NCBI GenBank assembly: GCA_963082975.1
Contig: OY720345.1
Coordinates: 11,186,491-11,250,490 of the forward strand
Direction: 5' to 3'
DNA from: Labia minor
Lineage: Eukaryota > Arthropoda > Insecta > Dermaptera > Spongiphoridae
DNA length: 64,000 nucleotides
The position numbers were made by a program, and so were the translations under genes. Shown one piece after another: positions 11,206 through 22,892 of the stretch (within the stretch, counting starts at the first letter, position 1; each line of letters opens with the position of its first letter). The notes under the pieces were generated by a model. That model had not been told where the DNA came from, searched no databases, and saw nothing but the letters and a program-made list of their open reading frames with translations.

Positions 11206-11804
11206 ACTATCTCGCCAGAGATAGTATTGCGATCATGAAAATTTTCGATGTTGAGATTTTGATGTTTTTATACGTTTTGAAGGTTCCTGAATCATTTTCA
11301 CTAAGGTTGAGAAAAATGTCTGTGTGTGTGTATGTGTGTGTGTGTGTGTATGTATGTAGATAAGATTACGCAAAAACGGTTTGAGCTAGAATGATGAAAT
11401 TTGGTACATGGACATTATTCAAAATTCATAGTTTTCTATCAACTTTTGAGAAATGTAGCTCAACCGGAAGAGGGTCATTACCTACAACGTTTTGATTTTT
11501 TTTCCTCTAAAGTGACCGTAAAAATAAAAATATATGTTTGATAATTTTTCACATGATTAATAATTGTATAAAACTGCTATATTTCATCTTGATTGAATTG
11601 CTGAAAGTACCAGAATTAATTTTTTAACACTGCAAATCTCACGCACCAACACGTGCCATGGTGCCATCAATAAAAAGCCAAACATGCGCTGGTTTAATAT
11701 TTATTATTTATAATTTATAATTAATTAAATTTAATTTAAATATAATATATTATGTTATTTAATCCAATTCAAATTGCGAGATAGTCGAGTGGAGACACTC
11801 CAGC
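11206..11804 (+). mobile_element. HINE-1 copy 3 (most complete copy)
   Basis: The best-preserved copy. It begins with the perfect hairpin ACTATCTCGCCAGAGATAGT and has a GT microsatellite, then the core with GATGAAATTTGGTA at 11393-11406, ATCAACTTTTG at 11438-11448 and CCGGAAG at 11464-11470. It ends with GCGAGATAGTCGAG plus the stem-loop GAGTGGAGACACTC and CAGCT. ACTATCTCGC at the start recurs inverted (GCGAGATAGT) near the end, giving subterminal inverted repeats. Copy 4 begins only 6 bases downstream in the same orientation. Confidence 0.88.
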
Positions 11805-11810
11805 TAATTT

Positions 11811-12910
11811 ACTATCTCGCCAGAGATAGTATTACGATCATAAAAATTATCAATGTCGAGATTTTGATGTTTTTATACGTTTTTAAGGTCCCTGAGTCAT
11901 TTTCACTAAGGTTGAGAAAAATGTATGCGTGTAGGTAGACAAGATTACGCAAAAACAGTTTGAGCTAGAATCATGAAATTTCCTACATGGGCATTATTCA
12001 AAATTCGTAGTTTTCTATCAACTTTTGAGAAATGTTGCTCAACCGGAAAAGAGTCATTACCTACAACGTTTTGATTTTTTTTCCTCTAAAGTGAATATAA
12101 AAATAAAGATATACAGGGTGCTTCAAAAAAATGTATACACACTTTAAACTATTGTAGTTTTGGAACTGTTTCAACTGTCTCCTAACAAATCTTCAAGGCA
12201 AGGGGCACGTGAAAGTGATGTAAGTGCTAGCAGCGTGCTACGCATTCTGAAGAGAGGCAAGAATCAGTAATTATTTCTTCGAGTTTCCAGCACGCTCTCC
12301 AGACCTTACACCACTGGATTTCTTCTTGTGGGGCACAGTAAAAGATGAGGTGTACAAACGTAAACCACGTAACCTAGACATTCTTTGGAATGAGATTCAA
12401 GCAGTGTGTAGAGAAATCTCATTGGACGTTTTGATACGATGTACAGAATCAGTGGTGACTCGTACTCAGAATTGTATTGATGCTGCAGGTCACCAATTTG
12501 AACAGTATTAACATTTGTTATTTATGTTTCATTTACATTGGACTTTCAGCTTTCTATTTTCCTGAAATTTAACTTTGTAGAACGGTAAATAAATTTTCTA
12601 TGGAAGTTCAAAGTGTGTATACATTTTTTTGAAGCACCCTGTATGCTTGATAGTTTTTCACATGATTAAAAATTGTATAAAACTGCTATATATAGAATTT
12701 CAGCTTGATTGAATCACTGAAAGTACTGGAATTAATTTTTTAACACTGCTAATCACGCGCCAGCACGTGACGTTGTGCCATCAACAAAGAGCCAAACACG
12801 AGCAGGTTTAATAAATATTATTTATTAATTTTAATTCATAATTTAATTAATTAAATTTAATTTAAATATATGTGTTAATTAATCCAATTCAAATTTGCGA
12901 CACTCCAGCT
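11811..12910 (+). mobile_element. HINE-1 copy 4, interrupted by a Tc1-like element
   Basis: This copy lies in direct tandem with copy 3 and has a shortened microsatellite. A 528-bp Tc1/mariner-type element interrupts it at 12114-12641; removing that element and one TA restores the family sequence AAAGATATATG. Near the 3' end the segment GATAGTCGAGTGGAGA is missing, so the terminal stem-loop is half deleted. Confidence 0.85.
12114..12641 (+). mobile_element. Tc1/mariner-superfamily element nested in HINE-1
   Basis: A 528-bp element with a perfect inverted repeat of about 32 bases, beginning CAGGGTGCTTC, inserted at TA (12112-12113 and 12642-12643). The plus strand encodes first an N-terminal helix-turn-helix-like fragment (ARESDVSASSVLRILKRGK) and then, after a junction, FPARSPDLTPLDFFLWGTVK and a 61-codon C-terminal frame ending GHQFEQY. 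The SPDLTPLD block holds the third catalytic residue of the transposase. The middle is missing, so this is an internal-deletion derivative. Perfect ends suggest recent cross-mobilisation. Confidence 0.88.
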
Positions 12911-13320
12911 TATCTTAAAAAGTCATCAATAATTAAAAGTTAAAGATTAAGATCTTAAAATTTTGGAAATAACAAACACCACACCAGAATATATCAATGA
13001 ATCAAAAAAAGAACATTTCAGATACTATATTTTACAAAATAAAGTTTATTAATAATATTTAAAAATAAGTACAATTTCTAATTTGTTATAAATAATAAAT
13101 TCTTTGATATATACATTTAGTATATATAACTAATAAATAAATTATCTATCATTCAAAATAAGTTTCCTTATGAAAATATAAAATTTAGTTTGTAAAACAT
13201 GAACAATAATATTAAAAATGGATAGTATAGCACAAATAAATGAGTTTTTTTTTGTTTTTATCTAGGATTACTTTTTAAAATATACCAGATATTGTCTCAT
13301 TTTGAATATTCATTTATAAT

Positions 13321-13589
13321 TATCTATAATACTTGGTTCATTAAAAAAAATTATTTCTTATTATCGGAATTCCCTGGAAATATTAATATGTGGTTCAACG
13401 AGCTGCCGTTCAAATAATTTAAAAGAACATACATTAAAAAAAAATTAGTCATAAAACATACAGCCCTAAACGTACGTATTAATGCACTGAAAGACAGAAA
13501 AGTATGGCCTGTGGATATAACATAATATATATTTTGTAATTTGATTTGATTTATTTATATAATATTTTGTATTTAAAAATGAAAAAAAA
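13321..13589 (-). repeat. second copy of the 2.8-3.5 kb repeat, without mariner
   Basis: The minus strand reads TACAAAATATTATAT, then TTATATCCACAGGCCATA, CAGTGCATTAATACGTACGT and GGGCTGTATGTTTTATGACT. It is colinear with 2.92-3.53 kb except that the mariner element is absent. Confidence 0.6.
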
Positions 13590-13910
13590 AACAATTCGAC
13601 CCAAATTTATTCCCAGCGAGTGACTTTTTCAGGTTTGTAAACAAAAAGTAAGTCACAGGGGGCCAAATCTGAAGAGTAAGGTGAATGAGGCAGCAATTCG
13701 TAGCACAATTCGACCAATTTGACCATGGCCATTTTTGTACAATTGATCGACACGCTCGCTTCCAATGGCTGTCAAAACAAAACTAGTGAAGGGAATTGAC
13801 TAAAACTTTTACCGTATGCTAGTAAAAAAATGTACTACATGATGGTAAAACTCTTTTGTGATAGCAGCGCCATCGGACGATGAGGCAAAATACTTGTTGA
13901 ATGAACCCCG
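13590..13910 (-). mobile_element. decayed mariner remnant (PHSPYSSDLAPCD)
   Basis: Read on the minus strand, KLVELCYELLPHSPYSSDLA followed by PCDLLF matches the mariner block around the third catalytic aspartate (PHPPYSPDLAPSD). The outer end abuts TA at 13911-13912 and starts CGGGGTTCATTC. The other end merges into an older repeat near 13590 without a recognisable terminal repeat. It is an internally deleted relic. Confidence 0.68.
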
Positions 13911-13912
13911 TA

Positions 13913-15334
13913 AGATAATATTTATATTAGTGTTCATGATCAAAAATATTTAAAAATATTTAATTTTATACAAGATATGAGTGTGTCTGTGTGTGTTAGT
14001 TAACATTTTAGAATGTTGTTATATTACTTGTAGATTTATTTTTTCAAATCCAATATTAAAATCATTTAATCATTTCTATCCTCACACCATTTAAAATGTA
14101 TTTAGATATAAAAATTTATTAAGTCGTGTTAAGAGAATTGATTTTTAACACGTCAAAGGAAGGTAGAGTATATAGGTACCCGTTTGTCTAGTTTTATATA
14201 TATATATATATATAGGATAGAGAGAATAATAATCATCTATTCATTTTAGAATTCATCTTTCTCTTTCTCTTTCACTCTCTCTTTCTCTCATTCCCTTCAT
14301 CCCCTCCCTCACATACTCTCACACTTTACCTCTCCACATCACGGCACTACAATAACATCACAACAACAACAAAAGATAAACTGTAATTAATAATAAGCGG
14401 TCCATCGAGTGGAGATCTTTTCTCGTTGCTGCTGCTTCTTCTGGACCAGTTTATTTTAATTATCAACGAACGATGCGCCTTTTTTATTCACCATTTAGCT
14501 CTTAGAAAATTAATTTATAGGGAAATTAATGTGGACCCTATAATAATCATTCTTTAATATTATTATGGTAGATTTTTTTTTCTTTTATTTTTGTTCTTCT
14601 CGTTAAAATAAACGTTCATGTTTCCATAACTTTTAGTAGTAGAATATTTACAATACAATTTAGACTTTCTCTCTCTCTTTAAGTATAGCCACAAAAATAG
14701 GTTTCAAATTTTTCCTTAAAATTATTAAGGATTAAAAATTTCACCAGAAAAATAAAATTTACCATATCAATTTTATCAAACTAAAAAAAAAAATATTTAC
14801 AGTTCATTTTAAAAATGAGCCTTAATAATTACAATTTTAATAAAATATGTAGATATTTTATAATTTTAATTTTTTTTTTTTTTTTTTTGTGTTATTCTAT
14901 TCATTATAGACCATGTATAAATTTAAAAATTCCCTCCCTGATATCAAGATTCACATTTGGGATATCTTCATAAGTAGCAATTGTACCATAATAATATGTT
15001 TGAAAAAATTATTTTGTGAAAATAAATAAATAAACCATTAATTTTAATTTTTTAAGTATATTAATTCTATTTAATTAAAATTAAAATAAATTGAAGATAT
15101 ATTTGCCCACTTTAATTCCAGTATAACAATAGAAAGCACTAATTCAAAAAAAAAAAAACTCTTGAATAGAGAAAAACAACAGAGATGACGAGAACGTCAA
15201 AACGAAGAGATGTAGAGAGGCATATCCGTCAAATTAGCAAGAGAATTCCCTGAACTACAATTAATAAAAGAATTACAAGTATCGCATAGTGAAGAATTTA
15301 ATCAAAACCAAGTAATTTATCATGATTGGGGGTA
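13913..15334. other. A/T-rich stretch with a C/T-rich patch
   Basis: A C/T-rich tract at 14.25-14.33 kb and a small less AT-rich patch at 14.39-14.49 kb, where GGTCCA and TGGACC are inverted around TCGTTGCTGCTGC. From 15.18 kb, sequence leading into the Helitron fragment reads as degraded protein. No gene supported. Confidence 0.45.
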
Positions 15335-15545
15335 ATGGATTCCATTTGTCACTTTTGTTGTTCCTTGAATTTTCATAAAGAGCGTCCCGCAGATAAAAAG
15401 TTTATCAGTTGTTCTCATAAGGGTGAAATCAACTTACCTAAACCGACAAGTGTAATTGGCTTGATTTTGGAATATCCAGTGTTGTTACGCAAATCCATTT
15501 AAAAGAAATGATAAACATTTTAGTAAAAAATATAAGAAAAGTAAA
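15335..15545 (+). pseudogene. Helitron Rep/helicase N-terminal zinc-finger fragment
   Basis: A 55-codon open frame (15335-15502) contains CHFCCSLNFHKERPADKKF and then SCSHKGEINLPKP. It matches the cysteine-rich N-terminal block of Helitron replication-initiator/helicase proteins, usually written C-x2-C-x-aLhWkeErP ... CChKGkvkLPp. After one frame change RNDKHFSKKYKKSK follows, where intact proteins have the HFr-n-IR-yN segment. The frame before the methionine also reads as degraded protein (ERHIRQISKRIP). Only a short relic survives, without Rep or helicase motifs. It shows that Helitron coding sequence once existed locally. Confidence 0.75.
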
Positions 15546-15688
15546 CGAAAAATATTGTTTTTAAAGAACTATTTAATTAATTGTTGCAACCCACGATAAA
15601 TTCAGTTTAAACTGAAATTGCAAACATCGTTTGCAACGGGTTCCTTATATAATTTTAAAATATATGATCAAATACATCATCAAACCTA

Positions 15689-16101
15689 CGAGGGTGGGGT
15701 GAAAAGTTTCCGGCCTGACCAAGAAAAACGATGTTTTTAAATTTTTTTTTTTTGCTTTATTTTTCAATATTCAAGATAGCTGAGACCTGTACAATGTCAG
15801 CTGAACGTGTGCGAAATATTTTGCACGACCATTGGAACATGGAAAACTGTGTGCAAGGTGGGTGCCGCGTTATGTTAACGTTAGACCAAAAACTGCTTCG
15901 AAAAACGAATTTTTGAGTCGATTCATAACTGTTGATGAGACTTAATTTAAATCAAATTAAATTAAATTAATTAACTAAATTAGAACACCGTTATGAGAAA
16001 TGTATCAGTGTTGATGGAGATTATGTTGCAAAATAAAGCAAAAAAAAAATTTAAACCATCATTTTTCTTGGACAGGCCGGAAACTCTTCACCCCACCCTC
16101 G
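15689..16101 (+). mobile_element. mariner-type MITE, complete with both ends
   Basis: A 413-bp relative of the 9.56-kb copy at a TA site (15687-15688 and 16102-16103). Its open frame contains AETCTMSAERVRNILHDHW, the helix-turn-helix region of a mariner transposase. A deletion has joined it to the segment encoding ESIHNC-like sequence in another frame. Terminal repeats are well preserved. Confidence 0.88.
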
Positions 16102-16414
16102 TATATAGTAACATATTTTAATTAACTTATTATTTATTTTATTTTCACTACTTTCAATTTAATACTTAACAATAAATTTTAAAAAATATTTCTAAATCTA
16201 AATAATAAATAATGTTTTTAAATGAATATAAAATATTGTTTGAATTTTAATTAATGAGTTTTTTTGTTTAAAAAATCTGCAATTTTGCTCAGAATTAATA
16301 TAATAAGAATTCTAAAAATTTTTAAAACAATTCAAATATCATTTAAGTTGTGATGTATATCACATAAATTTAAATTTAAATTAATATTTGATATAATTTT
16401 AACATTAATCAAAA

Positions 16415-16444
16415 AAGCTTTGTAAACTTTCCACCCCACCCTCG
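16415..16444 (+). mobile_element. solo right end of the same mariner-type MITE
   Basis: CTTTCCACCCCACCCTCG followed by TA is the right terminal repeat of the 9.56-kb family. No matching left end or interior lies upstream; the 310 bases between this and the 15.69-kb copy are plain A/T-rich DNA. Confidence 0.65.
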
Positions 16445-16446
16445 TA

Positions 16447-18373
16447 CATTATCATAAATATATACATATAATAAAAAAGTAGTATATTTAAAATGATCAT
16501 TTTATTTGATTGAAATTAATATAAATCGAAAATTATGTTTAATACTTCACTTACTAACATGAACAATAATAAATTGGATAGAGGATTTTAAATATACTCC
16601 ACACTAATTAAGAACTTGGCGAAAAATTTAAAGACAAAGTATATGCAGGCATGTTTCATACAATAATGACTTGTGAAGAATTGAAAAATTTACTAAAAGA
16701 ACAAGATCAAGAAATTTTTAGCGGAAAATTCTGGTTATAATGTTATACACAATCCTGGAAAGAACAATAAAAGTAAAGAGGAAAGTGTCCATTTTATTTT
16801 CTCAGTACTCTTCATTTTAAAACTGAATAATACTTCTAAAATTAAAAAAAAAAAATTTATTTTTTTATTTTTGAGTTATATATTTAATGTATGTATAAAA
16901 ACTTCAAACTTTGAAGGTAAATGAATCAAATAAATAAATAAATAAATAAAATATAATAATATTATTATTAATAACAGAAAAGCGTTTGGAAATTTAAATA
17001 TAAACTATTTACATTATTTTCATCTCTTTTAAGTACTACTGAGGTATTAAATAACATTTGTTGGACACATTAATATAAAAATGATTATTTGATATGAAAA
17101 TTTCAATTAAAATTAGTAGATTAATTGGAGCTTTCTCTCTCCCTCTCTCTATCTCTATCTGAGATGGCAAAAATGATGAAATTGTCTGACTATTTATTTA
17201 ATGGTAATTAAACGCGCGAAAAAAAAGAGAATGAAAAAATTTGCTTTAACCATCAGAAGAACAGAGAGAATGAATAAAAAAATGAATTTTTTAACAAGGT
17301 TATTTTATGAAAATCCCTTTCTTGTCTTTTTCTGTAGAGTTTATTTAATAAATAGCATAGAATGTAGAATCGAGTGTTGATTACATGACTTGGCGCGACC
17401 ATCCCTCTAATCATCATTAAAGAGACCACGATTTGAGAATGTTACACTACTATACGAATATAAATCGTTTAATTTAAGTGATTGCGACATTTCGGTGAAC
17501 ATCCCCATCTACCCATTCTCATCCTCGTGTGTTTAATAACATTCCCCCTCCCCCCTTCCCACACCAGTTACCCCCACCCACGTGTCTCAACCCATCCCTT
17601 CATCTACTACACGGTACATATTCTGAGAAGAACTAATTTATATTCGACATGCGTTTACGTAGACAAAAGTAAATGAACTGTGTGCGACATTAATATATAT
17701 ATATATATATGTATGTATATAATATGCGAAAAATTTTGTATTTTTTTTTTATCTTTGGCATTTATTAATTATGCAAATGAAACTAAATTGGGGTTAGAGT
17801 GATGTCATTTTTTTTATAACAAAAATATATATATATATATATATATGGGGGTTTGTAAATGAGTTTGATATAAAGTAATTTTCTCTCTTTCAACCATCAT
17901 ATGATACAATATTAACATTAATATTTATGAACATTTTATAAAATTAGTCGAATGTCATTAATTCTCAATTTAATTTTTAAATTTTCTTTTGATTGTATAT
18001 AAGTAATATTATATTTATATATTTAAATATTTATATTTAAATAATAAAAAATATTTATATATTAGGTTAAAATTCAATCAAAAATTAATTATTTATATTT
18101 TAATTGAAATGTAAATATATTAACAATAGTTATTTACATTATTTCGTATTTTTATTCTTAAAAAAATTATAAATATATTGTATATGTATACTTACCATAA
18201 TTTTGTTTTCTAAAAAACGGGACAAATTTGTGGATTTGCATATTATTTATTTATTAAAAAAAAAAAAACTCCTGGTTATTTTGCAAACTTTATTTATTAT
18301 TCGGGATGATGGGACCATTCCTTTATACCGGGACGTCTGGGAAGCCTATATTAAGTAATTATTACTATTTTAT
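16447..18373. other. A/T-rich stretch, no gene
   Basis: Contains a short frame MTCEELKNLLKEQDQEIF at about 16.66 kb that I do not recognise, C-rich sequence at 17.49-17.60 kb, and AT microsatellites at 17.70 and 17.83 kb. A GGGACA-bearing fragment lies near 18.22 kb. Confidence 0.45.
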
Positions 18374-18385
18374 AAATAATATACT

Positions 18386-18661
18386 AAGGCCCCACAGGGT
18401 AGGGGAAAGCGTAGCTGGTTCACATTCCGTGTTCACGTCCCGGGCCTGGTAAGGGATTTTCTAGGGTCTATGGGACGAAATCAACCCAGATTCCGGGATT
18501 AAAATTGGGAAACTACTTGATAAAAAGGAGCGCCTCCAATCAAGAAAATCAAAGTAAAGGTTAATAGAACCCGTTCTACTGATCATAGGACACCTCATTG
18601 ATATAACCGACTTGATAGGCATTGTCCTTGCGTAGGATGTACAAAAGTCAGAGGTTTTTTA
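18386..18661 (+). mobile_element. tRNA-derived SINE, copy 2 with 12-bp target duplication
   Basis: Second copy of the 4.56-kb SINE. AAATAATATACT at 18374-18385 is repeated at 18662-18673, fixing the element's limits. The head is degraded (box B reads TTCACGTCCCG and part of the box A region is missing). The body CTGATCATAGGACACCTCAT and 3' end GTCAGAGGTTTTTT are intact. The family is therefore mobile by target-primed reverse transcription, not a tRNA gene. Confidence 0.87.
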
Positions 18662-18673
18662 AAATAATATACT

Positions 18674-20565
18674 GTATATATTCATTTTAACTTCACTTGG
18701 CGTCTGTCTCTCTGTCTGTTCGCTCTTTTGACAAATTGAAATCGATTTTTCATCGACTTTTTTTGAGATAGACTTTAGAAAATTTTTATAGATATTTCAA
18801 TGAATCCCTAGAAGGTATAGAAGAAATATAATTGAATTACAATTAATTAATTATAATTAATTAGCAATTAATTACTTTTAGTAACTAAATCTCTTGATTG
18901 ATAATAATAATAAATAATAATTTTTTTTACCATTCAATAAAATTGATAGGTTAAGAGCTAAGAAATTAATTTTTTATTATTTTTCACTGTAATATACTTA
19001 TATCAATGTATGTATCAAAATTTAAAAGAATTTTTATTAAATTTACATATTATTAATCAAATCCAAAATGGTTGATTTTATTTGAAGAAATAGTGTTACT
19101 TGATAATATGAAGTGTTTTAGTGTGGTATGTATGTATATATATATATATATATAAATTATAGCTCTGTAAAAGAAGTAAATTGCATAGAAATCAAATGAA
19201 AATTAAAAGCGCCCAACGTTTTTAGTTAAATATGAAGCAATTCATCCATAAACTTTATCAGGCTTATAGAAAAATTATTTTATTCTTTTTAGTCCATTGG
19301 AAAAACGTTTTTAAAAAATTTTTTATATTTATATTATTTCTAAATACAAATATACATATATAAATATTTTATTATCTATATTTATATTTATATTTATTTA
19401 TTTTCATAAATTATATAATCTTTCTAGAAATATGTTATAGGTGGGTAATATATTTAAAAATATTGACATTGATAAAATTAAAATTAAATTTATCATTAAA
19501 AACTTTTCAAATACAATTCATTTTTATTTTCTTTATATAATTTTTTTTTTAAATTACCTACATATTATGAATTTTATTTTTGTTGTATTTTACAATAGTA
19601 TGAGTAATGGGTATAAATTTAATTTCTTTCTGACACTATTTTAACTTTTAAACAGTTTTTTTTTTTTTTTGTTTTTTGTAATTTGCATCTGGATACATTT
19701 TTCCAAAGAGTTATAATTGTAATTGGTGTAGATGATGGATCACGCGGCCTGAGGATAGACGCGCCCTCCTCCTTCCCACCACTCTACCAGAAAACGAGTG
19801 TTTTTCATTATCGTACACAAGAAATTAATTTCTATTTAAATGTATTGGGATCCTCTACGAAAGGTATAAGACAATATATCCATAGATCTTGTTGTTAAAC
19901 GTATTTTGGAAGTGTTTGAAGACTCTTTTATTTCACAAGCCTATTTTTTTATTTATTTTTTTTTTTTTTTATTTTTATAATTAACACGTCCGTTGGTTGG
20001 GTTGGACTATGTTACCCCTCGGGGCACACCTGACCCGCCATCTTGATTCCGACTGCCAACTAACAACGACTTAATTGATTCACAACTGAACAACTTAATC
20101 AAACCTCTCCCCCCCTCTCTCTCTCTCTCTTTCATTTTCTCCCTTGTTGTTATTTAAATCAATAATTTGCTGTTATTATCATCATCATCATCATTACTAT
20201 CATCAAAATATAAAATAAAATAAAAAAAAAAAGAAAAAAAAAAACAAAAAACAAAATCAACCAGTGTACATACTAATTTAACTTTAAAGTGATAAATAAC
20301 TCAAAAACTGTATTTAATTATAGATAAACAGTTTTTTTTATTATTATTATTTTCTTATAACGATAAATACATGCAAATCAACCGGTTGATGTTATTTCGA
20401 TATTTAGCTGCAGGAGCTAGATGCTTGTCGAATCAGGTTTAGTAATCAATTAATATTCTTACGAAAAGTATTAATCACATCATCCATCCATAGTATAAAT
20501 ATTATGCCTTTATTCAATTTAGCCGTTGGCTGACTTTTAAAAACGACTCAGATAATTTTTATTTT

Positions 20566-20600
<35 letters not shown>

Positions 20601-21367
20601 AAAAATAAAAAATAATAATAATTAAAATAACAAGTTTTTTCTTTTTTTTTTCTTTTTTGTTTTTATTGATTATGAAAAAAATCAAGATTTATATCAAGAA
20701 GAGAATCCTTAATTGAGTTTGCAAAAAAATTATAATTATTTTTTTTTTTTTTTTTTTTTTGAACATGATCATAATATTTAAATTTTTTTTTTCCAATATA
20801 AATCATCTGCCTAAAGAGTTAACAATTATCCTTTTAATTAATCTGAAGAGAAAGAGAGAGAGAGAAAGAAAGAGAGAAGTAGTTTTAATTTTCGTTAAAA
20901 TAAATGAGATCTAATTAATTCTTAATTAATTTTTCAATTCTAACATAAAAAAAACCGTATATTAATGCGAGTTTTAAATAGAGACATAATTGTATGAAAT
21001 ATACTATTTTTTATATTAATGATATAATCTATTTACAAAATTACTATAATAATTAAATATATTGAATAAATTACAAATATAAATAATCGTTCCTACATTC
21101 TTTTATAATATGTAAATAGATGCCAAAGTAATCTTACTATTTACAATATTATACCTGTTAATATAATAACCTATACATATACGAATTGATTTCAATCGAA
21201 ATTCAATAGAAAAAACGATAAAATTTATTTCAAAAAATAATAAAAAAATTTATATTATTCAATCATTTATTTATTTATTTTAATTAATTTAAAAAAATAG
21301 AAAATTAATTTACAATTAATTAATCTTATTGAATTAATTGAATTAAATGGTTTTAATTCGTATTTAT
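18674..21367. other. A/T-rich stretch with one low-AT patch
   Basis: A patch at 19.98-20.07 kb (GGTTGGGTTGGACTATGTTA, CCCCTCGGGGCACACC) is less AT-rich and carries the hairpin CCCCTCGGGG. Microsatellites follow. No gene or element recognised. Confidence 0.45.
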
Positions 21368-21790
21368 TATTACACGCTTTTATTTAGTTTCACATCGTGT
21401 TCGGTCCTCAACTATTTCAAGATGAATTTGACCCACTTCTATTTGAGCGATTTCGCTCAAATTTGAGACATATATTGAAAGTCGATGACACTGCACTATT
21501 CAAAAAGAAATATTTTGAATTTTTCATAAATACGAATTTTTAAAATTTGTGAAAAAAATTATATTAAACAAAATTAAATTAAATTTAAATTATAGTTCAT
21601 TTTAATAAAATTAAAACTATTTAAATATTTCTAACGATTAATAATGAATAATATTATATAATTAATTAATTTTTAATAAAGATAAGAATTAATTAATTAA
21701 TTTATTAATAATTAATTAATAATTAATAATTATCATAATATTTATTGTTATAAATTTTTAATTTATATAAAAATATTTATTGTACACTAT
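21368..21790 (+). repeat. dispersed repeat with conserved hairpin, copy 1
   Basis: Begins ACACGCTTTTATTTAGTTTC and continues TTTGACCCACTTCTATTTGA. A hairpin TGAGCG-ATTT-CGCTCA follows, then AGAAATATTTTGAATTTTTC and a long A/T-rich tail shared with the 58.1-kb copy. Ends are not precisely defined. Confidence 0.6.
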
Positions 21791-21845
21791 AACCTGAAAT
21801 CATAAACAGGGCGAAATTTCTGTTAAGATTAAAAATTAGGAAATA

Positions 21846-22245
21846 AAAAAAATATAAAAAACTTTTTAAAAACACGCTTTTATTTAAATGCCCTCTAAAA
21901 AGGAGAAAATAATTTCTCCACACACACTATGATTTCCCTATAATTAATCATATTTAAACAATGAAAGCGTGGGCGCCAAACATGCAGAGAAAAACGAAAA
22001 TTCTACTTCAAATAGACATAGTTATCAAGTATAGTTGGAAAAGGAAAAAAAATGGAAAAGATGTATATATAATGAAATGTCCTTCGTATTCGTTTCCTTT
22101 CCCTGCATGTTTGGCGCTTTTTATTTTTTATATTTGATTAATTGTAAGGTGGTTTAATTGTGGTGTGTGTTGAGAAATTATTTTCTCCTTTTTAGCGCAT
22201 TTAAATAAAACGTGTTTTTAAAAACTTTTTTTTTATATTTTTTTT
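21846..22245. repeat. fold-back palindromic element
   Basis: Arms AAACACGCTTTTATTTAAAT ... AAAAAGGAGAAAATAATTTC on the left mirror GAAATTATTTTCTCCTTTTT ... ATTTAAATAAAACGTGTTTT on the right. An inner pair GCGCCAAACATGCAG / CTGCATGTTTGGCGC is inverted as well. About 400 bases in total, non-coding. Transposon class unknown. Confidence 0.68.
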
Positions 22246-22639
22246 ATTTTATATTCCAAGTCTTAAGGTAATTCAAATCAGTTTTGTTTCCAAATTTTTA
22301 TAATTTTATGATGATTTAATCAAAAGTTTTAATTTATAATTTTAATAGATAAGCACATAATTTTACATTTTTAAGTATCATATATGAAGTAAAATTTAAA
22401 TATTTATTTTTTTACAATTTATTATTATATAAAAAAGACAGTTTTATTTAAAATAAAATGATATTCGAAATAAAAATATTTAATTATGATTTTATCTTCG
22501 TTAATTTAATGCTGGTTTGAATTGGCTAACGACTGACATTCAATTAAAACTATGTACTTTGATGATTTATAGATTAAAGAGAATTACAATTTACGAAATT
22601 ATATTTATATTTAAACCAATATAATTTTTTTTTTTAGTT

Positions 22640-22770
22640 AATTGTAGAGGAGAGAAGAAACTAATAAAATGTGCGTATCAATTGGCAATGGGGTTGAGTG
22701 GAGGGAGGTTTACAGAAGGGTGACGCGTCAATAAACGAGTTAATTACCAACTAATGGGGTTAGGGGAGGG
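22640..22770. promoter_or_regulatory. G-rich island with TAATTA core
   Basis: GGCAATGGGGTTGAGTGGAG, GGGTGACGCGTCAATAAACG and AGTTAATTACCAACTAATGG form a short less AT-rich block before a GT/GA microsatellite. No coding sequence. Regulatory role is speculative. Confidence 0.22.
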
Positions 22771-22790
22771 TTAAAATTTATTTAAAGATA

Positions 22791-22791
22791 G

Positions 22792-22827
<36 letters not shown>

Positions 22828-22892
22828 ATATATATGTATAAAACGAGGGATGGGGGATTGGGAAAAGGGAGGGAGAGAGAGAGAGAGAGAGA
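22791..22892. repeat. (GT)n/(TATG)n and (GA)n microsatellites
   Basis: GTGTGTGTGTGTGTGTGTAT at about 22.79-22.83 kb is followed by GAGAGAGAGAGAGAGAGA at about 22.87-22.89 kb. These tracts create open frames on both strands that are not genes. Confidence 0.9.
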
